Origin: Pseudomonadota bacterium
GTDB taxonomy: Bacteria > Pseudomonadota > Gammaproteobacteria > Burkholderiales > Usitatibacteraceae
Direction: 5' to 3'
Length of the DNA stretch: 49,629 bases
Assembly (NCBI GenBank): GCA_029781595.1
Contig: JAKOWJ010000140.1
Span: forward strand, 1-49,629
Position numbers and translations under genes: made by a program. Below are positions 20,361-31,762 of the stretch, in pieces (the stretch's first letter is position 1; each line of letters starts with the position of its first letter). Under the pieces are notes generated by a model. It was given only the letters and a program-made list of their open reading frames with translations. It was not told the DNA's origin and did no database searches.

Positions 20361-21110
20361 CTACGCCGCCTTGCGGGTGGCCGCGTCGAAGTACGCGGCC
20401 AGGTCGTCGGCCCCGCCGATGTGCCGGCCGCCGATGAACACCTGCGGCGCGGTGCCGCGGCCGGAGACGGCGCGCACGGTCGAGAAGGTGATGGCCTTGC
20501 CGAGCGCCACCTCCTCGTAGGCCACGCCGTTGGCCTCGAGCAGCGCCTTGGCGCGCGCGCAGTGCGGGCAGCCCGGCCTGGTGAAGACCACGGCGGGCTC
20601 CGGGGCCCGCGCGGCGGGCGCCAGGTACCTGAGCATCGTGTCGGCGTCCGACACCTCGAACGGGTCGCCCGGCTTCTGCGGCTCGATGAACTGCTTCACG
20701 ATCACGCCGTCCTTCACGAGCATGGAGTATCGCCACGAGCGCTTGCCGAAGCCCAGGTCGGCCTTGTCGACCAGCATGCCCATGCCCTCGGTGAAGGCGC
20801 CGTTGCCGTCCGGCAGGAAGGTCACGTTCGGCGCGGCCTGGTCCTTCTGCCACTCGGCCATCACGAAGCCGTCGTTGACCGAGAGGCACACGATCTCGTC
20901 CACGCCCAGCTTCGAGAACGTGGGGGCGAGCTCGTTGTAGCGCGGCAGGTGGGTCGTCGAGCAGGTGGGCGTGTAGGCGCCGGGCAGGGCGAAGACGACG
21001 ACGGTGCGGCCGGCGAAGATCTCGTCGGTGGTCACGTCCTTCCACTGGTCGTCCTGGCGGGTGCGGAACGTCACGCGGGGGATCTTCTGGCCTTCACGGT
21101 TCGGGAGCAT
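20361..21110 (-). CDS. Peroxiredoxin-5/glutaredoxin hybrid peroxidase
   Basis: A 249-residue fusion of an atypical peroxiredoxin (residues 1-165) and a glutaredoxin (172-249). The peroxidatic Cys50 is in [15 protein letters not shown]. The glutaredoxin part has the CPHC site (Cys181, Cys184), [10 protein letters not shown] and GGADDL. Such hybrids reduce hydrogen and alkyl peroxides using glutathione. ATG 21110 is chosen over an ATG at 21173 because of its ribosome-binding site and because the longer form would run into the operator region. It is divergent from oxyR, implying OxyR control. Confidence 0.93.
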   Translation of the reverse strand: MLPNREGQKIPRVTFRTRQDDQWKDVTTDEIFAGRTVVVFALPGAYTPTCSTTHLPRYNELAPTFSKLGVDEIVCLSVNDGFVMAEWQKDQAAPNVTFLPDGNGAFTEGMGMLVDKADLGFGKRSWRYSMLVKDGVIVKQFIEPQKPGDPFEVSDADTMLRYLAPAARAPEPAVVFTRPGCPHCARAKALLEANGVAYEEVALGKAITFSTVRAVSGRGTAPQVFIGGRHIGGADDLAAYFDAATRKAA

Positions 21111-21159
21111 GGGGAGTCCTCGGCTGGATTGGTGTGAGCCGTGAATATATTGGGGCGCG

Positions 21160-21174
21160 ATTGGATAATCCAAT
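21160..21174. promoter_or_regulatory. Palindromic operator between oxyR and the Prx-Grx gene
   Basis: ATTGGAT-A-ATCCAAT, a perfect 7+1+7 inverted repeat, lies in an AT-rich island in the 109-base divergent gap. It has the LysR-type T-N11-A form and is the obvious candidate for OxyR binding. The extended four-ATAG/CTAT OxyR pattern is only partly seen. Confidence 0.6.
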
Positions 21175-21219
21175 TAATTATGGATATACTCGTCATTGTT
21201 CAGACCAATCGAGCCTGCA

Positions 21220-22131
21220 ATGACCCTCACGGAACTGCGCTACGTCGTCGCCCTGGCCCAGGAGCGCCACTTCGGCCGCGCCGCCCAGAAGTGCTTCGTC
21301 ACCCAGCCCACGCTCTCGCTCGCCCTCGCCAAGCTCGAGGACGAGCTGGGCGTGCGCCTCTTCGAGCGCAACAAGAACGAGGTGCTGGTCACGCCGATGG
21401 GCGAGGGCATCGTGGACCAGGCCCGCCGGGTGCTCGACGAGGTCGCCAAGATCCCCGCGCTGGCCCGCGCCGCCCAGGACCAGCTCGCCGGGGCCCTGCG
21501 GCTGGGCGTCATCCCCACCATCGGGCCCTACCTGCTGCCCGAGCTGGTGCCCATCCTGCGCCGGCGCGCGCCGCAGATGCCGCTGATGATCGAGGAGAAC
21601 TTCACCGGCAACCTCGTGCCGATGCTGCGCGACGGCGAGATCGACGCCGCGATCATCGCGCTGCCGTTCTCGGTGCCGGGCGTGACGGTGCGCACGCTCT
21701 ACGAGGAGCCCTTCAGCGTGGTCGTCCCGGAGGGCCACGCCTGGGCCCGCAAGAAGCGCGTGCGGCCGGAGGAGCTGGGCGGGGAGAACCTGCTGGTGCT
21801 CAACGCCGGCCACTGCTTCCGCGACCAGGTGCTGGAGGCCTGCCCCGGGCAGGGCAACACGGCCAACCCCGAGAGCCGGCCCGGGAGTTCCCTGGAGACC
21901 ATCCGCAACATGGTGGCCTCGGGCCTGGGCGTGAGCGTGCTGCCGGCCACCGCCCTGCAGCCGCGCTACGGGAACGCGCTGGTGAAGGAGGTGCCGTTCG
22001 TCGCGCCCGCCCCGTCGCGCAAGGTGGCCATCGCCTCGCGCACGAGCTTTCCGCGCCCGCAGGCCGTGGACGCGGTGGCCGAGGCGATCCTGGAGGTGAA
22101 GCTGCCCTGCCTGCGCAAGGTGCGGGCGTAG
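21220..22131 (+). CDS. oxyR: Peroxide-sensing regulator OxyR
   Basis: A 303-residue LysR-family activator. The winged HTH (TLTELRYVVALAQERHFGRAAQKCFVTQPTLS) is N-terminal. The redox cysteines lie at residues 199 and 208 (GHCFRDQVLEAC), the same numbers and spacing as in E. coli OxyR, so hydrogen peroxide sensing is very likely. ATG 21220 is preferred over one at 21196, giving the usual OxyR length. It is divergent from the peroxidase operon and convergent with the DUF3501 gene. Confidence 0.95.
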   Translation: MTLTELRYVVALAQERHFGRAAQKCFVTQPTLSLALAKLEDELGVRLFERNKNEVLVTPMGEGIVDQARRVLDEVAKIPALARAAQDQLAGALRLGVIPTIGPYLLPELVPILRRRAPQMPLMIEENFTGNLVPMLRDGEIDAAIIALPFSVPGVTVRTLYEEPFSVVVPEGHAWARKKRVRPEELGGENLLVLNAGHCFRDQVLEACPGQGNTANPESRPGSSLETIRNMVASGLGVSVLPATALQPRYGNALVKEVPFVAPAPSRKVAIASRTSFPRPQAVDAVAEAILEVKLPCLRKVRA

Positions 22132-22147
22132 GCGCCGCCGGCGCGGC

Positions 22148-22732
22148 CTACGCGAGGTCCTTCGCCAGCGCCGCGCGGGTGGCGGGCGGCACCGGGTCGA
22201 GCGCCACCGAATAGGCGGGGTGGTCGACGCCGATCGCGAGCGCCACGCCGTACTTGAGGGCCGCGGCCATCTCGCGCGTGAGCTCGAAGCGCACGAAGTG
22301 CACGGAGGAGGTCTTCTCCTCCGTCTCGCGGTCCAGGTCCTCGTCGGCGATGGCGTAGACGCGCGGCGAGCCCTCCACCTGCACCCACACGCGGTCCTCG
22401 ATGCCCTTCAGGCGCGCGAGGGCGGCGCGGCGCTCCTCCACGTCCTCGTACTCGATCATCATCGTCGCCTTGAGGTTGGAGCCGTCCGGCACGAGGGGGT
22501 TGTAGGCGTCGAGCTCGTCCTGGATGCCGGCCTCCTCGAAGGTCTTCTCGATGCGCAGCATCTCCTGGATCTGGTAGCGGATGGTGAGCTCGTCCTCGAA
22601 GAGCAGCGTCAGGTGCTCGCCGAGCGCCACGGCGCGCGGCTTCTTGTGCTCGAGCACCTTGGCGCGGAAGTCCTTGCGGGCCTTGGCGTAGGCCTCGAGG
22701 GTCATGAGGGAGTCGCGGGTGATCTTGGGCAT
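22148..22732 (-). CDS. DUF3501 family protein
   Basis: A 194-residue protein recognised as DUF3501 by the start MPKITRDSLMTLEAYAKARKDFR and the segment LTLLFEDELTIRYQIQEMLRIE. The sequence is acidic and soluble, with no cysteine cluster or signal. It follows the Fe-S oxidoreductase gene at 104 bases on the same strand, with a rubrerythrin gene before that. This trio recurs in Beta- and Gammaproteobacteria. Its role is unknown; a redox or oxidative-stress role is inferred only from the neighbours. An ATG three codons upstream is an alternative start. Confidence 0.85.
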   Translation of the reverse strand: MPKITRDSLMTLEAYAKARKDFRAKVLEHKKPRAVALGEHLTLLFEDELTIRYQIQEMLRIEKTFEEAGIQDELDAYNPLVPDGSNLKATMMIEYEDVEERRAALARLKGIEDRVWVQVEGSPRVYAIADEDLDRETEEKTSSVHFVRFELTREMAAALKYGVALAIGVDHPAYSVALDPVPPATRAALAKDLA

Positions 22733-22836
22733 GGTGAGCATGGTTTCGCTGGAAGTGGAACGGCGGAGGGACGCGCAGGAGCGCCGATGGGTCGCCTGGG
22801 GTTCACGGGGATGCGGCTGGCGGCGCGCGACGCGGC

Positions 22837-24177
22837 CTAGTCGGGCAGGCCGTAGGCCATGCGCAGGAGCGTCAGGGGGTGCTTCAGCTCGGCCTTGCCC
22901 TTCGACTCTCCCATGCCCTGCTCGATGTGGCGCCCGCCGAGCTGGCAGTCGGAGCTGATGAAGTCGGGCTGGGGCTCCGCCATCTGCCGGAACACGGGGC
23001 GGCCGATCTTCAGGGCCATCTGGTGGAACTCCTTCTTGCAGCCCCAGGTGCCGGAGTGGCCGGAGCAGCGCTCGACGGTGTTCACCTCGGTGCCGGGCAC
23101 GAGCTCGAGCGCCTCGCGCGTCTTCTGGCCGACGTTCTGCACGCGCGAGTGGCAGGGGATGTGGTAGGAGACCTTGCCCAGGCCCCGCGGGAACGCGGTC
23201 TTGAGCAGGCCGTCCTTGTGCCGCAGCACGAGGTACTCGAACGGGTCGAACATCGCCTCTCGCACCGCCAGCACGTCCGCGTCTTCGGGGAAGAGCAGCG
23301 GCAGCTCCTGCTTGAACATGAGCGTGCAGGACGGTATGGGCGTGACGATCGCGTAGCCCTCGCGCGCGAGCTTCGCGAGCACCGGGATGTTCTTCTCCTT
23401 GTTGGCCGCCACCGCCGGCAGGTCGCCCAGCTCGAGCTTGGGCATGCCGCAGCAGGCCTCCTTCTCGGCGATGACGCAGGGGATCTCGTTGTGCGCCAGG
23501 ATCTTCAGCAGGTCGTGCCCGATGCCCGGCTCGTTGTAGTTGATGTAGCAGGTCGAGAAGATCGCGACCTTGCCGGGCGTGCGCTGGCCGTCCTTCACCG
23601 GGAAGGAGCCGTCGGGCCGCGCGTTCGAGCGGAACTTGCGACCGGCGTACTCGGGCACCCACGCGGTGCGGTCCACGCCCAGCGCCGACTCCATCACGCC
23701 GCGCGCGGCGCCGGAGCGGTTGAGCGCATTGGTGACCTGCGTCACCACGGGGATGGAGGCGAGGGTGCCCAGCGCGTCCGTCGAGGCGAGCACCTTGTCC
23801 TTCAGGGGCACGCGGCCGCTCGCGAACTTGACGGCCTTGCCGCGCAGCATCAGGTGCGGGAAGTCCAGGTTCCACGGGTGCGGCGGCACATACGGGCACT
23901 TGGTCATGTAGCACACGTCGCACAGGTAGCACTGGTCCACCACGTCCCAGTACCGCTCCTTGGGCACGCCGTCCACCTCGCCCGTGGGGCCCTCGTCCAC
24001 GAGGTCGAAGAGGCGCGGGAACGAGCCGCACAGGCTCACGCAGCGCCGGCAGCCGTGGCAGATGTCGAAGACGCGCTCCATCTCGGCGAAGAGCTTCGCC
24101 TCGTCGTAGAACTCCGGATTCCTCCAGTCGACGGGGTGGCGGGTCGGGGCCTCGAGGCTGCCTTCTCTCGTGCTCAT
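22837..24177 (-). CDS. Fe-S oxidoreductase (GlpC/heterodisulfide-reductase-like), next to rubrerythrin
   Basis: A 446-residue soluble protein with two ferredoxin-like clusters near the N-terminus ([11 protein letters not shown] and [20 protein letters not shown]). Two CCG-type domains follow ([12 protein letters not shown] and [14 protein letters not shown]). It thus resembles HdrD, GlpC and LutA-like electron carriers. No catalytic flavin partner lies beside it. The position downstream of rubrerythrin suggests electron supply for peroxide reduction, an inference from neighbourhood. Four motifs with intact cysteines argue for a functional gene. Confidence 0.85.
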   Translation of the reverse strand: MSTREGSLEAPTRHPVDWRNPEFYDEAKLFAEMERVFDICHGCRRCVSLCGSFPRLFDLVDEGPTGEVDGVPKERYWDVVDQCYLCDVCYMTKCPYVPPHPWNLDFPHLMLRGKAVKFASGRVPLKDKVLASTDALGTLASIPVVTQVTNALNRSGAARGVMESALGVDRTAWVPEYAGRKFRSNARPDGSFPVKDGQRTPGKVAIFSTCYINYNEPGIGHDLLKILAHNEIPCVIAEKEACCGMPKLELGDLPAVAANKEKNIPVLAKLAREGYAIVTPIPSCTLMFKQELPLLFPEDADVLAVREAMFDPFEYLVLRHKDGLLKTAFPRGLGKVSYHIPCHSRVQNVGQKTREALELVPGTEVNTVERCSGHSGTWGCKKEFHQMALKIGRPVFRQMAEPQPDFISSDCQLGGRHIEQGMGESKGKAELKHPLTLLRMAYGLPD

Positions 24178-24208
24178 GTCACTTTCGTCCTAGCGGGATT
24201 TCCAGCGA

Positions 24209-24232
24209 GAAGGGGCGGTCGCCCGCCCCTTC
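24209..24232 (-). terminator. Hairpin between rubrerythrin and the Fe-S oxidoreductase gene
   Basis: A perfect 10-bp stem (GAAGGGGCGG and complement, TCGC loop) lies about 30 bases after the rubrerythrin stop. Only scattered T residues follow in the reading direction. It may be an attenuator or a processing hairpin that raises rubrerythrin levels over its downstream genes. Confidence 0.4.
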
Positions 24233-24262
24233 GTCCGTTGCCTGGCGGGCTTCGCCTCGCGC

Positions 24263-24685
24263 TCAGTCGGCCAGCGCGTCCAGGGCCTTCTGGAAGCGGT
24301 TGGCGTGCGAGCGCTCGGCCTTGGCCAGCGTCTCGAACCAGTCGGCGATCTCCTCGAAGCCCTCGTCGCGGGCGCTCTTGGCCATGCCGGGGTACATGTC
24401 GGTGTACTCGTGCGTCTCGCCGGCGACGGCGGCCTTGAGGTTCTGGCGCGAGGAGCCGATGGGCAGGTCCGTGGCGGGGTCGCCCACCTGCGCCAGGTAG
24501 TCGAGGTGGCCGTGCGCGTGGCCCGTCTCGCCTTCCGCCGTCGAGCGGAAGAGCGCGGCCACGTCGTTCTGGCCTTCCACGTCGGCCTTGTTGGCGAAGT
24601 ACAGGTAGCGGCGGTTCGCCTGCGACTCGCCGGCGAACGCGGCCTTCAGGTTGTCGTGGGTCTTGGTGCCTTTGAGGGCTTTCAT
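24263..24685 (-). CDS. Rubrerythrin (diiron domain only)
   Basis: A 140-residue rubrerythrin, a non-haem diiron peroxidase. The helical E-x-x-H pattern appears in [36 protein letters not shown] and [12 protein letters not shown]. The C-terminal rubredoxin domain with its Cys-x2-Cys pairs is missing, so electrons must come from another carrier. The downstream Fe-S oxidoreductase is a candidate. ATG 24685 has an AGGAGG site upstream. Confidence 0.9.
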   Translation of the reverse strand: MKALKGTKTHDNLKAAFAGESQANRRYLYFANKADVEGQNDVAALFRSTAEGETGHAHGHLDYLAQVGDPATDLPIGSSRQNLKAAVAGETHEYTDMYPGMAKSARDEGFEEIADWFETLAKAERSHANRFQKALDALAD

Positions 24686-24821
24686 CGGGGCCTCCTGGTT
24701 GGATTGGTGTGGTGCAAGACGCATCCTTCGGGTGAACGGATCATCCGGGTGGGAAGGGTAGGGGGTGGCGGCGCGCAGCGTCCAATTGATTGTTCCGATT
24801 CGGGCGATAGGCCGTGCCAAT

Positions 24822-26012
24822 TCACGCGGGCGCGAGCCCGAGCCACCGCTCCACTCTACTCCGGCGGCGCAGCACCGGGCGCTCCACGGCGTGGTACGAA
24901 AGGCTACTGGCGGCCAGCACCGCCACGATCGCCACGGCGAGGTAGGCCGCCTCGTCGCGGCCCGGCGGCAGGCGCGAGGCCACCCACAGCGCGACGGGCA
25001 GGTGCCAGAGGTAGAGGCTGTAGCTCGTCTCTCCGAGGTAGCGGGCGATGCCGGTGGCGAACAGGACGCGCGAGAGCCTGCCGTCCAGGGCGGTGCCCAG
25101 CACCACGAGGGCCACGAACATCGCCGTGATGCCATGCCAGACGTAGAAGATCGCCCCGCCGGCCCAGTACTGGCGGTCGTGGTGATGCATCACGTAGAGC
25201 ATGCCCACCACGCCTGCAAGGCCGCCTGCCACGAGCATTCCCGAGGCATGGCGCCCGGGCGCGAGTTCGCCGCGCGCGATGGCTCGCGCGGCGACGGCGG
25301 CCACCATGCCGGCGGCGAAGACGTCGAGCGTGGCCGGCAGAAGCCGCGCCGCCCATTCCGTGGGCCAGGGCGTGCCCGGTCCCGAACCGGCCATCACGAG
25401 GGCGCGAAAGGCCAGCATCGCGGCCACGGCCACGGCGTAGACCGCCAGCGCGCGGCGGGCCAGGGCGCCGCTGCCGCGCCGCGCGGCCGGGGCGAGCGCG
25501 GCCACCGCGAACGGCAGCAGGAGGTAGAACCAGAATTCCGCGGTCAGCGTCCAGTACACGCCGTTGATCGCCGACTCGGCCGCCGGCGTGGCCGACTGCA
25601 GCATCGCCAGGTGCAGCGGCAGGTAGCGAAGCGCTGGGGGCGGCGAGCCCGAGGCGATCCACGCCGCGCCGAGCAGGATCGCGATCTGCGCGAGATAGGC
25701 CGGGTACACGCGCAGCACGCGGTGCAGGAGGAAGCGGGGCACGGCCCCGCGCGCACCGGCCGCCTCGAAGGCCTCCAGGAGCTGGCGCGTGAGCAGGAAC
25801 CCGGAGAGCACGAAGAAGAGGTCCACCCCCACCCAGCCGCAGGTGAGGAAGGGTGTCACGTCCACGTCGAAACCGGCGATCGGGACGGTGATGATGCGCG
25901 GCCCGACGATGGCGTTGAGGTGGTGCGCCAGGACCCAGAGCGCGGCGAGCGCCCGGATGCCGGTGAGGCCGTCGACGGTGGGCAGGCGCCCCGCCGGCGG
26001 CGCGGGGGTCAC
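24822..26012 (-). CDS. Membrane acyltransferase, acyltransferase-3 family
   Basis: A 396-residue integral membrane protein of the acyltransferase-3 (OafA/NodX) family. It has about ten hydrophobic helices, the N-terminal GIRALAALWVLAHHLN with the catalytic histidine, FFVLSGFLLTRQLL and the late RYLGETSYSLYLWHLPV. Members acetylate sugars in envelope polysaccharides. The GTG start at 26012 overlaps the preceding stop by four bases. It ends the cox-associated minus-strand run and its target glycan is unknown. Confidence 0.85.
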   Translation of the reverse strand: MTPAPPAGRLPTVDGLTGIRALAALWVLAHHLNAIVGPRIITVPIAGFDVDVTPFLTCGWVGVDLFFVLSGFLLTRQLLEAFEAAGARGAVPRFLLHRVLRVYPAYLAQIAILLGAAWIASGSPPPALRYLPLHLAMLQSATPAAESAINGVYWTLTAEFWFYLLLPFAVAALAPAARRGSGALARRALAVYAVAVAAMLAFRALVMAGSGPGTPWPTEWAARLLPATLDVFAAGMVAAVAARAIARGELAPGRHASGMLVAGGLAGVVGMLYVMHHHDRQYWAGGAIFYVWHGITAMFVALVVLGTALDGRLSRVLFATGIARYLGETSYSLYLWHLPVALWVASRLPPGRDEAAYLAVAIVAVLAASSLSYHAVERPVLRRRSRVERWLGLAPA

Positions 26013-26476
26013 TTGAGGCGCTGCTCGACGAGGCGCGCCACCTGCATCGTGTCGACCTCGGTCGCGTTCTTCGGGCGCGAGAACACCACCGTCACAAGGG
26101 TCTTGCCCTTGCGGAACATGCCGGTCTTGTTGGCCTCCAGCCAGAAGGCGCTCTCGCCCACGCCCTCGATCCACTTCACCTTGTGCCGGTAGATCTTCTC
26201 GAGGATCTCGCGCTCGTGCTGCAGCTCGTTCTCGGCGGCGTACTTCACCTCGCGCACGCGCACGACGAGGACGGCGGAGCGGCGCGCGTCCTCCCAGCCG
26301 CACTCGGAGGGGTTGCCGCTGCGGCGCGGCACCACGCGCGTGACGACGCCGCCGGCGATGGAGTTCACCTCGTCCTTGGAGAGCAGGTCGCAGGCTTCGG
26401 GCGTGGCGGCGAGGGCCGCGGTGGCGGCGAGGGCGGAGAGGACGGCCAGGAAGGCGGTCGGTCGGAGCGCGTTCAT
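26009..26476 (-). CDS. Secreted protein of unknown function
   Basis: A 155-residue protein with a signal peptide (residues 1-23, ending AALA). The mature part begins TPEACDLLSKDEVNSIAGG, has two cysteines that may pair, and contains a VVRVREVKYAAENELQHERE helix. This CDLLSKDEV form resembles secreted DUF3558/DUF4245-like domains, but I cannot assign one. The ATG overlaps the VWA gene stop (ATGA) and the stop overlaps the acyltransferase start, so it is translationally linked to both. Confidence 0.75.
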   Translation of the reverse strand: MNALRPTAFLAVLSALAATAALAATPEACDLLSKDEVNSIAGGVVTRVVPRRSGNPSECGWEDARRSAVLVVRVREVKYAAENELQHEREILEKIYRHKVKWIEGVGESAFWLEANKTGMFRKGKTLVTVVFSRPKNATEVDTMQVARLVEQRLK

Positions 26477-27687
26477 GTCGGGCTTTCGCGGTCGGTTGCG
26501 GGTCGTGGATATCGTACCGCATCGCCCGCGCCCGGCGGCGCGGCCAGCGCGCGCGCCAGGTCCGCCAGCGACTCGAGATCGTGCACGGGGAGGAACGCGT
26601 CGGCGTGCGGGAGCATCGCCTGGATGCCCGAGGCGACCGGGCGGAAGCCCTCGTAGCGCAGCAGCGGGTTGAGCCAGAGCAGGCGCCGGCACGAGCGCGC
26701 GAGGCGGCCCATCTCGGTGGCGAGGTCCGCGCCGTCGTCGCGGTCCAGCCCGTCCGTGACCAGGAGCACGCAGGCACCCTGCCCCAGCACGCGCCGCGAC
26801 CAGCGCCAGTTGAACTCCCGCAGGCACGAGCCGATGCGCGTGCCGCCCGCCCAGTCCGTGGCCGCGGCCGAGGCGCGCGCGACGGCGTCGTCCACGTCGC
26901 GGCCGCGAAGCGGGCGCGTGACGTTGGTGAGGCGCGTGCCGAAGAGGAAGACGCTCGTGCGCGGGTGCGCGCGGGCGAGCGCGTGCAGGAAGTGCAGGAA
27001 GAGGCGCGAGTAGCGGTGCATCGAGCCCGAGATGTCGCACAGCGCCACGACGGGCGGCGGCCGCTCGCGGCGGCGGCGGCGCTGCACCGCCAGGAGCTCG
27101 CCCGCCTGGCGCGCCATGCGCCGGCAGGTGGCCGCGAGGTCGATCGAGCTGCCGCGCGGGTCGGGGCGGTGGCGGCGCGTGCGCACGGGCGGCACGGGCA
27201 GCGCGAGGCGCGTGGCCAGGCGCGTGGCCTGCGCCCACTCCGCGGCCGTCATCCTGTCGAAGTCCACGCGGCGCAGCCGCTCCTCGGCGGAGAAGGTGAG
27301 GCTCGCGTCGACCGCGATCTCGTCGGGCGCCTCCCGCGGCCGGGAGAGGGGCGCGCGGCGGGGTAGGAGGGCCTCGGCCACGCGCGGGCCCAGCGCCTCG
27401 TCGGGGGGCGGCGCCCGCCCGCCCACCTTCGGCAGCAGCAGCGCCTGCATCTTCTCCTCGAGCGCCGGGTCCTGCCAGAAGACGTCGAAGGCCTGGTCGA
27501 ACACCGGCTGCTGCTCGTGGCGGGTGAGGAAGAGGGCGCAGAGCGTGGCGTGCCAGTCGGCCCGGCTTTCCACGCCCGCGAGCGCGAGCGCGCGCACGGC
27601 GTCCACGACCTTGTCCGTGCCCACGGGCAACCCCGCGCGGCGCAGCACCCGCGCGAAGTGCATCACGTTCTCGGCCAGGCGGCTCAC
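26473..27687 (-). CDS. VWA-domain protein, CoxE-like
   Basis: A 404-residue protein with a C-terminal von Willebrand A domain whose MIDAS motif is intact: ALCDISGSM, a threonine in WAGGTRIG and the aspartate in VTDGLDRDD. The N-terminal half (FARVLRRAGLPVGTDKVVDAVRAL) is typical of CoxE partners of MoxR ATPases. CoxE and CoxD assist insertion of the active-site cofactor in CO dehydrogenase. The GTG start overlaps the moxR stop. Confidence 0.88.
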   Translation of the reverse strand: MSRLAENVMHFARVLRRAGLPVGTDKVVDAVRALALAGVESRADWHATLCALFLTRHEQQPVFDQAFDVFWQDPALEEKMQALLLPKVGGRAPPPDEALGPRVAEALLPRRAPLSRPREAPDEIAVDASLTFSAEERLRRVDFDRMTAAEWAQATRLATRLALPVPPVRTRRHRPDPRGSSIDLAATCRRMARQAGELLAVQRRRRRERPPPVVALCDISGSMHRYSRLFLHFLHALARAHPRTSVFLFGTRLTNVTRPLRGRDVDDAVARASAAATDWAGGTRIGSCLREFNWRWSRRVLGQGACVLLVTDGLDRDDGADLATEMGRLARSCRRLLWLNPLLRYEGFRPVASGIQAMLPHADAFLPVHDLESLADLARALAAPPGAGDAVRYPRPATDRESPT

Positions 27688-28589
27688 GCGGAAAGGCGCG
27701 CGCGCACCTCGCGGATGGCCTCGGCCGCCGCCGAGCCCTGCACGCGCGCGATGTCGTCCTGGTACTTGAGCAGCACGCCGAGGGTGTCGTTCACCGTCTC
27801 GGGATCGAGGGCGATGGCGTCCAGCGCGAGCAGCGCCCGCGTCCAGTCGATGGCCTCGGCCACGCCGGGCGCCTTGAAGAGGTCCATTCCCCGCAGGCGC
27901 TGGACGAACGCCACGACCTCGCGCGCGAGCCGCTCGGAGGCGCCCGGGGCCTTGCGCGCGAGGATCTCCAGCTCGCGCTCCGGCGCCGGGTAGTCCACCC
28001 AGTGGTAGAGGCAGCGGCGCTTCACGGCGTCGTGGATCTCGCGCGTGCGGTTGGAGGTGATCACCACGACGGGGGGCTCGGCGGCGCGGATCGTGCCGAG
28101 CTCCGGGATGGTCACCTGGAAGTCGGCCAGCACCTCCAGGAGGTAGGCCTCGAAGGGCTCGTCGGCGCGGTCCAGCTCGTCGATGAGCAGCACGGGCGCG
28201 GGGTGGCCGGGGCCGCCTTCCAGCGCGCGCAGCACGGGGCGCTTCACCAGGAACTCGGCGGAGAAGAGGTCCGCGGCGAGCGCCTGGCGGTCCGCGCCGC
28301 CCGCCGCCTCGGCCACGCGGATGGCGAGGAGCTGGCGCTGCACGTTCCACTCGTACACCGCGCTCGCCGCATCCAGGCCCTCGTAGCACTGCAGGCGGAT
28401 CAGCTCGCGGCCGAGCCCGGCGGCGAGCACCCGCGCGAGCTCGGTCTTGCCGACCCCCGCCTCGCCCTCGAGGAAGAGCGGGCGCCCCAGCGTGAGGGCG
28501 AGGAAGAGGGCCGTGGCCAGGCGCCGGTCCGCCACGTAGCCGCCGCGCGCGAGGAGGCCGGCGGTCTCCTCGATCGAGGCGGGCGCCAT
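27684..28589 (-). CDS. MoxR-family AAA+ ATPase, CoxD-like
   Basis: A 301-residue AAA+ ATPase. Walker A is GEAGVGKTELARVLA, Walker B is LLIDELDRADEPFE, and sensor 1 is VVITSNRTREIHDAVKRR. The QCYEGLDAASAVYEWN stretch is characteristic of CoxD-type MoxR proteins. Next to CoxE and 15 bases from coxM, it probably remodels the molybdenum hydroxylase during maturation. The VWA gene overlaps it by four bases. Confidence 0.9.
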   Translation of the reverse strand: MAPASIEETAGLLARGGYVADRRLATALFLALTLGRPLFLEGEAGVGKTELARVLAAGLGRELIRLQCYEGLDAASAVYEWNVQRQLLAIRVAEAAGGADRQALAADLFSAEFLVKRPVLRALEGGPGHPAPVLLIDELDRADEPFEAYLLEVLADFQVTIPELGTIRAAEPPVVVITSNRTREIHDAVKRRCLYHWVDYPAPERELEILARKAPGASERLAREVVAFVQRLRGMDLFKAPGVAEAIDWTRALLALDAIALDPETVNDTLGVLLKYQDDIARVQGSAAAEAIREVRARLSA

Positions 28590-28604
28590 CGCGGTCCGGC
28601 CGTC

Positions 28605-29396
28605 CTAGCCCGCTGCCGCGACCGCGCGGGCGGCGAGCACCGCCACCAGGTGCGCGCGGTACTCGGCGCTCGCGTGGATGTCGCTGTTGAGGTCCGAGCT
28701 GTCGACGGCGATCCCGCGCACCGACTCGGGCGCCCACTTCTTCGCCAAGGCCGCCTCCATCTCGGCCACGCGGAAGACGCCCGCGCCGCCCGCGCCCGTC
28801 ACCGCCACGCGCGGCCCGCCAGCCGTCTGCGCGACGAACACGCCCACCAGCGCGAAGCGCGAGGCGGGATTGCGGAACTTCTCGTAGGCGGCCTTGGCCG
28901 GGACGGGAAAGCTCACGGCGGTGATGATCTCCCGCGGCTCGAGCACCGTCTCGTACAGGCCGATGAAGTACGCGTCGGCGGCGATGCGGCGCTTCGAGGT
29001 GACCACCGTCGCGCCCAGGCCCAGCACCGCGGCCGGGTAGTCGGCCGCCGGGTCGTTGTTGGCGACGGAGCCGCCGATCGTGCCGCGGTTGCGCACCTGC
29101 CGGTCGCCGATGCCGCCGGCGAGCGCCGCGAGGGCCGGCAGGCGCTTGCCCACCTCGGCCGAGGCCGCCACCTCCGCGTGCGTGGTCATGGCGCCGATCA
29201 CGAGGGCGTTGCCGTCGGCCTTGATGCCGCGAAGCTCGGCGATGCCGGCGAGGTCCACGAGGTCCGTGGGCGCCGACAGGCGCAGCTTCATCGTGGCCAC
29301 GAGCGACTGCCCGCCGGCCAGGTACTTCACGTCGCCGCCCTTGGCGGACTGCGCCGCGGCGAGGCTGTCGGGGCTGTGGTAGTTGAACGGGTTCAT
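28605..29396 (-). CDS. Molybdenum hydroxylase FAD-binding subunit, CoxM-like
   Basis: A 263-residue FAD subunit. FAD-binding motifs are AGGQSLVATMKLRL (residues about 27-40) and NRGTIGGSVANNDPAADYPAAV. The C-terminal CO-dehydrogenase flavoprotein domain carries RFALVGVFV and AGVFRVAEME. It passes electrons from the Fe-S subunit to the acceptor. It starts 14 bases after the end of coxL. The length is slightly under the usual 280-290. Confidence 0.92.
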   Translation of the reverse strand: MNPFNYHSPDSLAAAQSAKGGDVKYLAGGQSLVATMKLRLSAPTDLVDLAGIAELRGIKADGNALVIGAMTTHAEVAASAEVGKRLPALAALAGGIGDRQVRNRGTIGGSVANNDPAADYPAAVLGLGATVVTSKRRIAADAYFIGLYETVLEPREIITAVSFPVPAKAAYEKFRNPASRFALVGVFVAQTAGGPRVAVTGAGGAGVFRVAEMEAALAKKWAPESVRGIAVDSSDLNSDIHASAEYRAHLVAVLAARAVAAAG

Positions 29397-29410
29397 GGTC
29401 GGCTCCTCGC

Positions 29411-31758
<2,348 letters not shown>

Positions 31759-31762
<4 letters not shown>

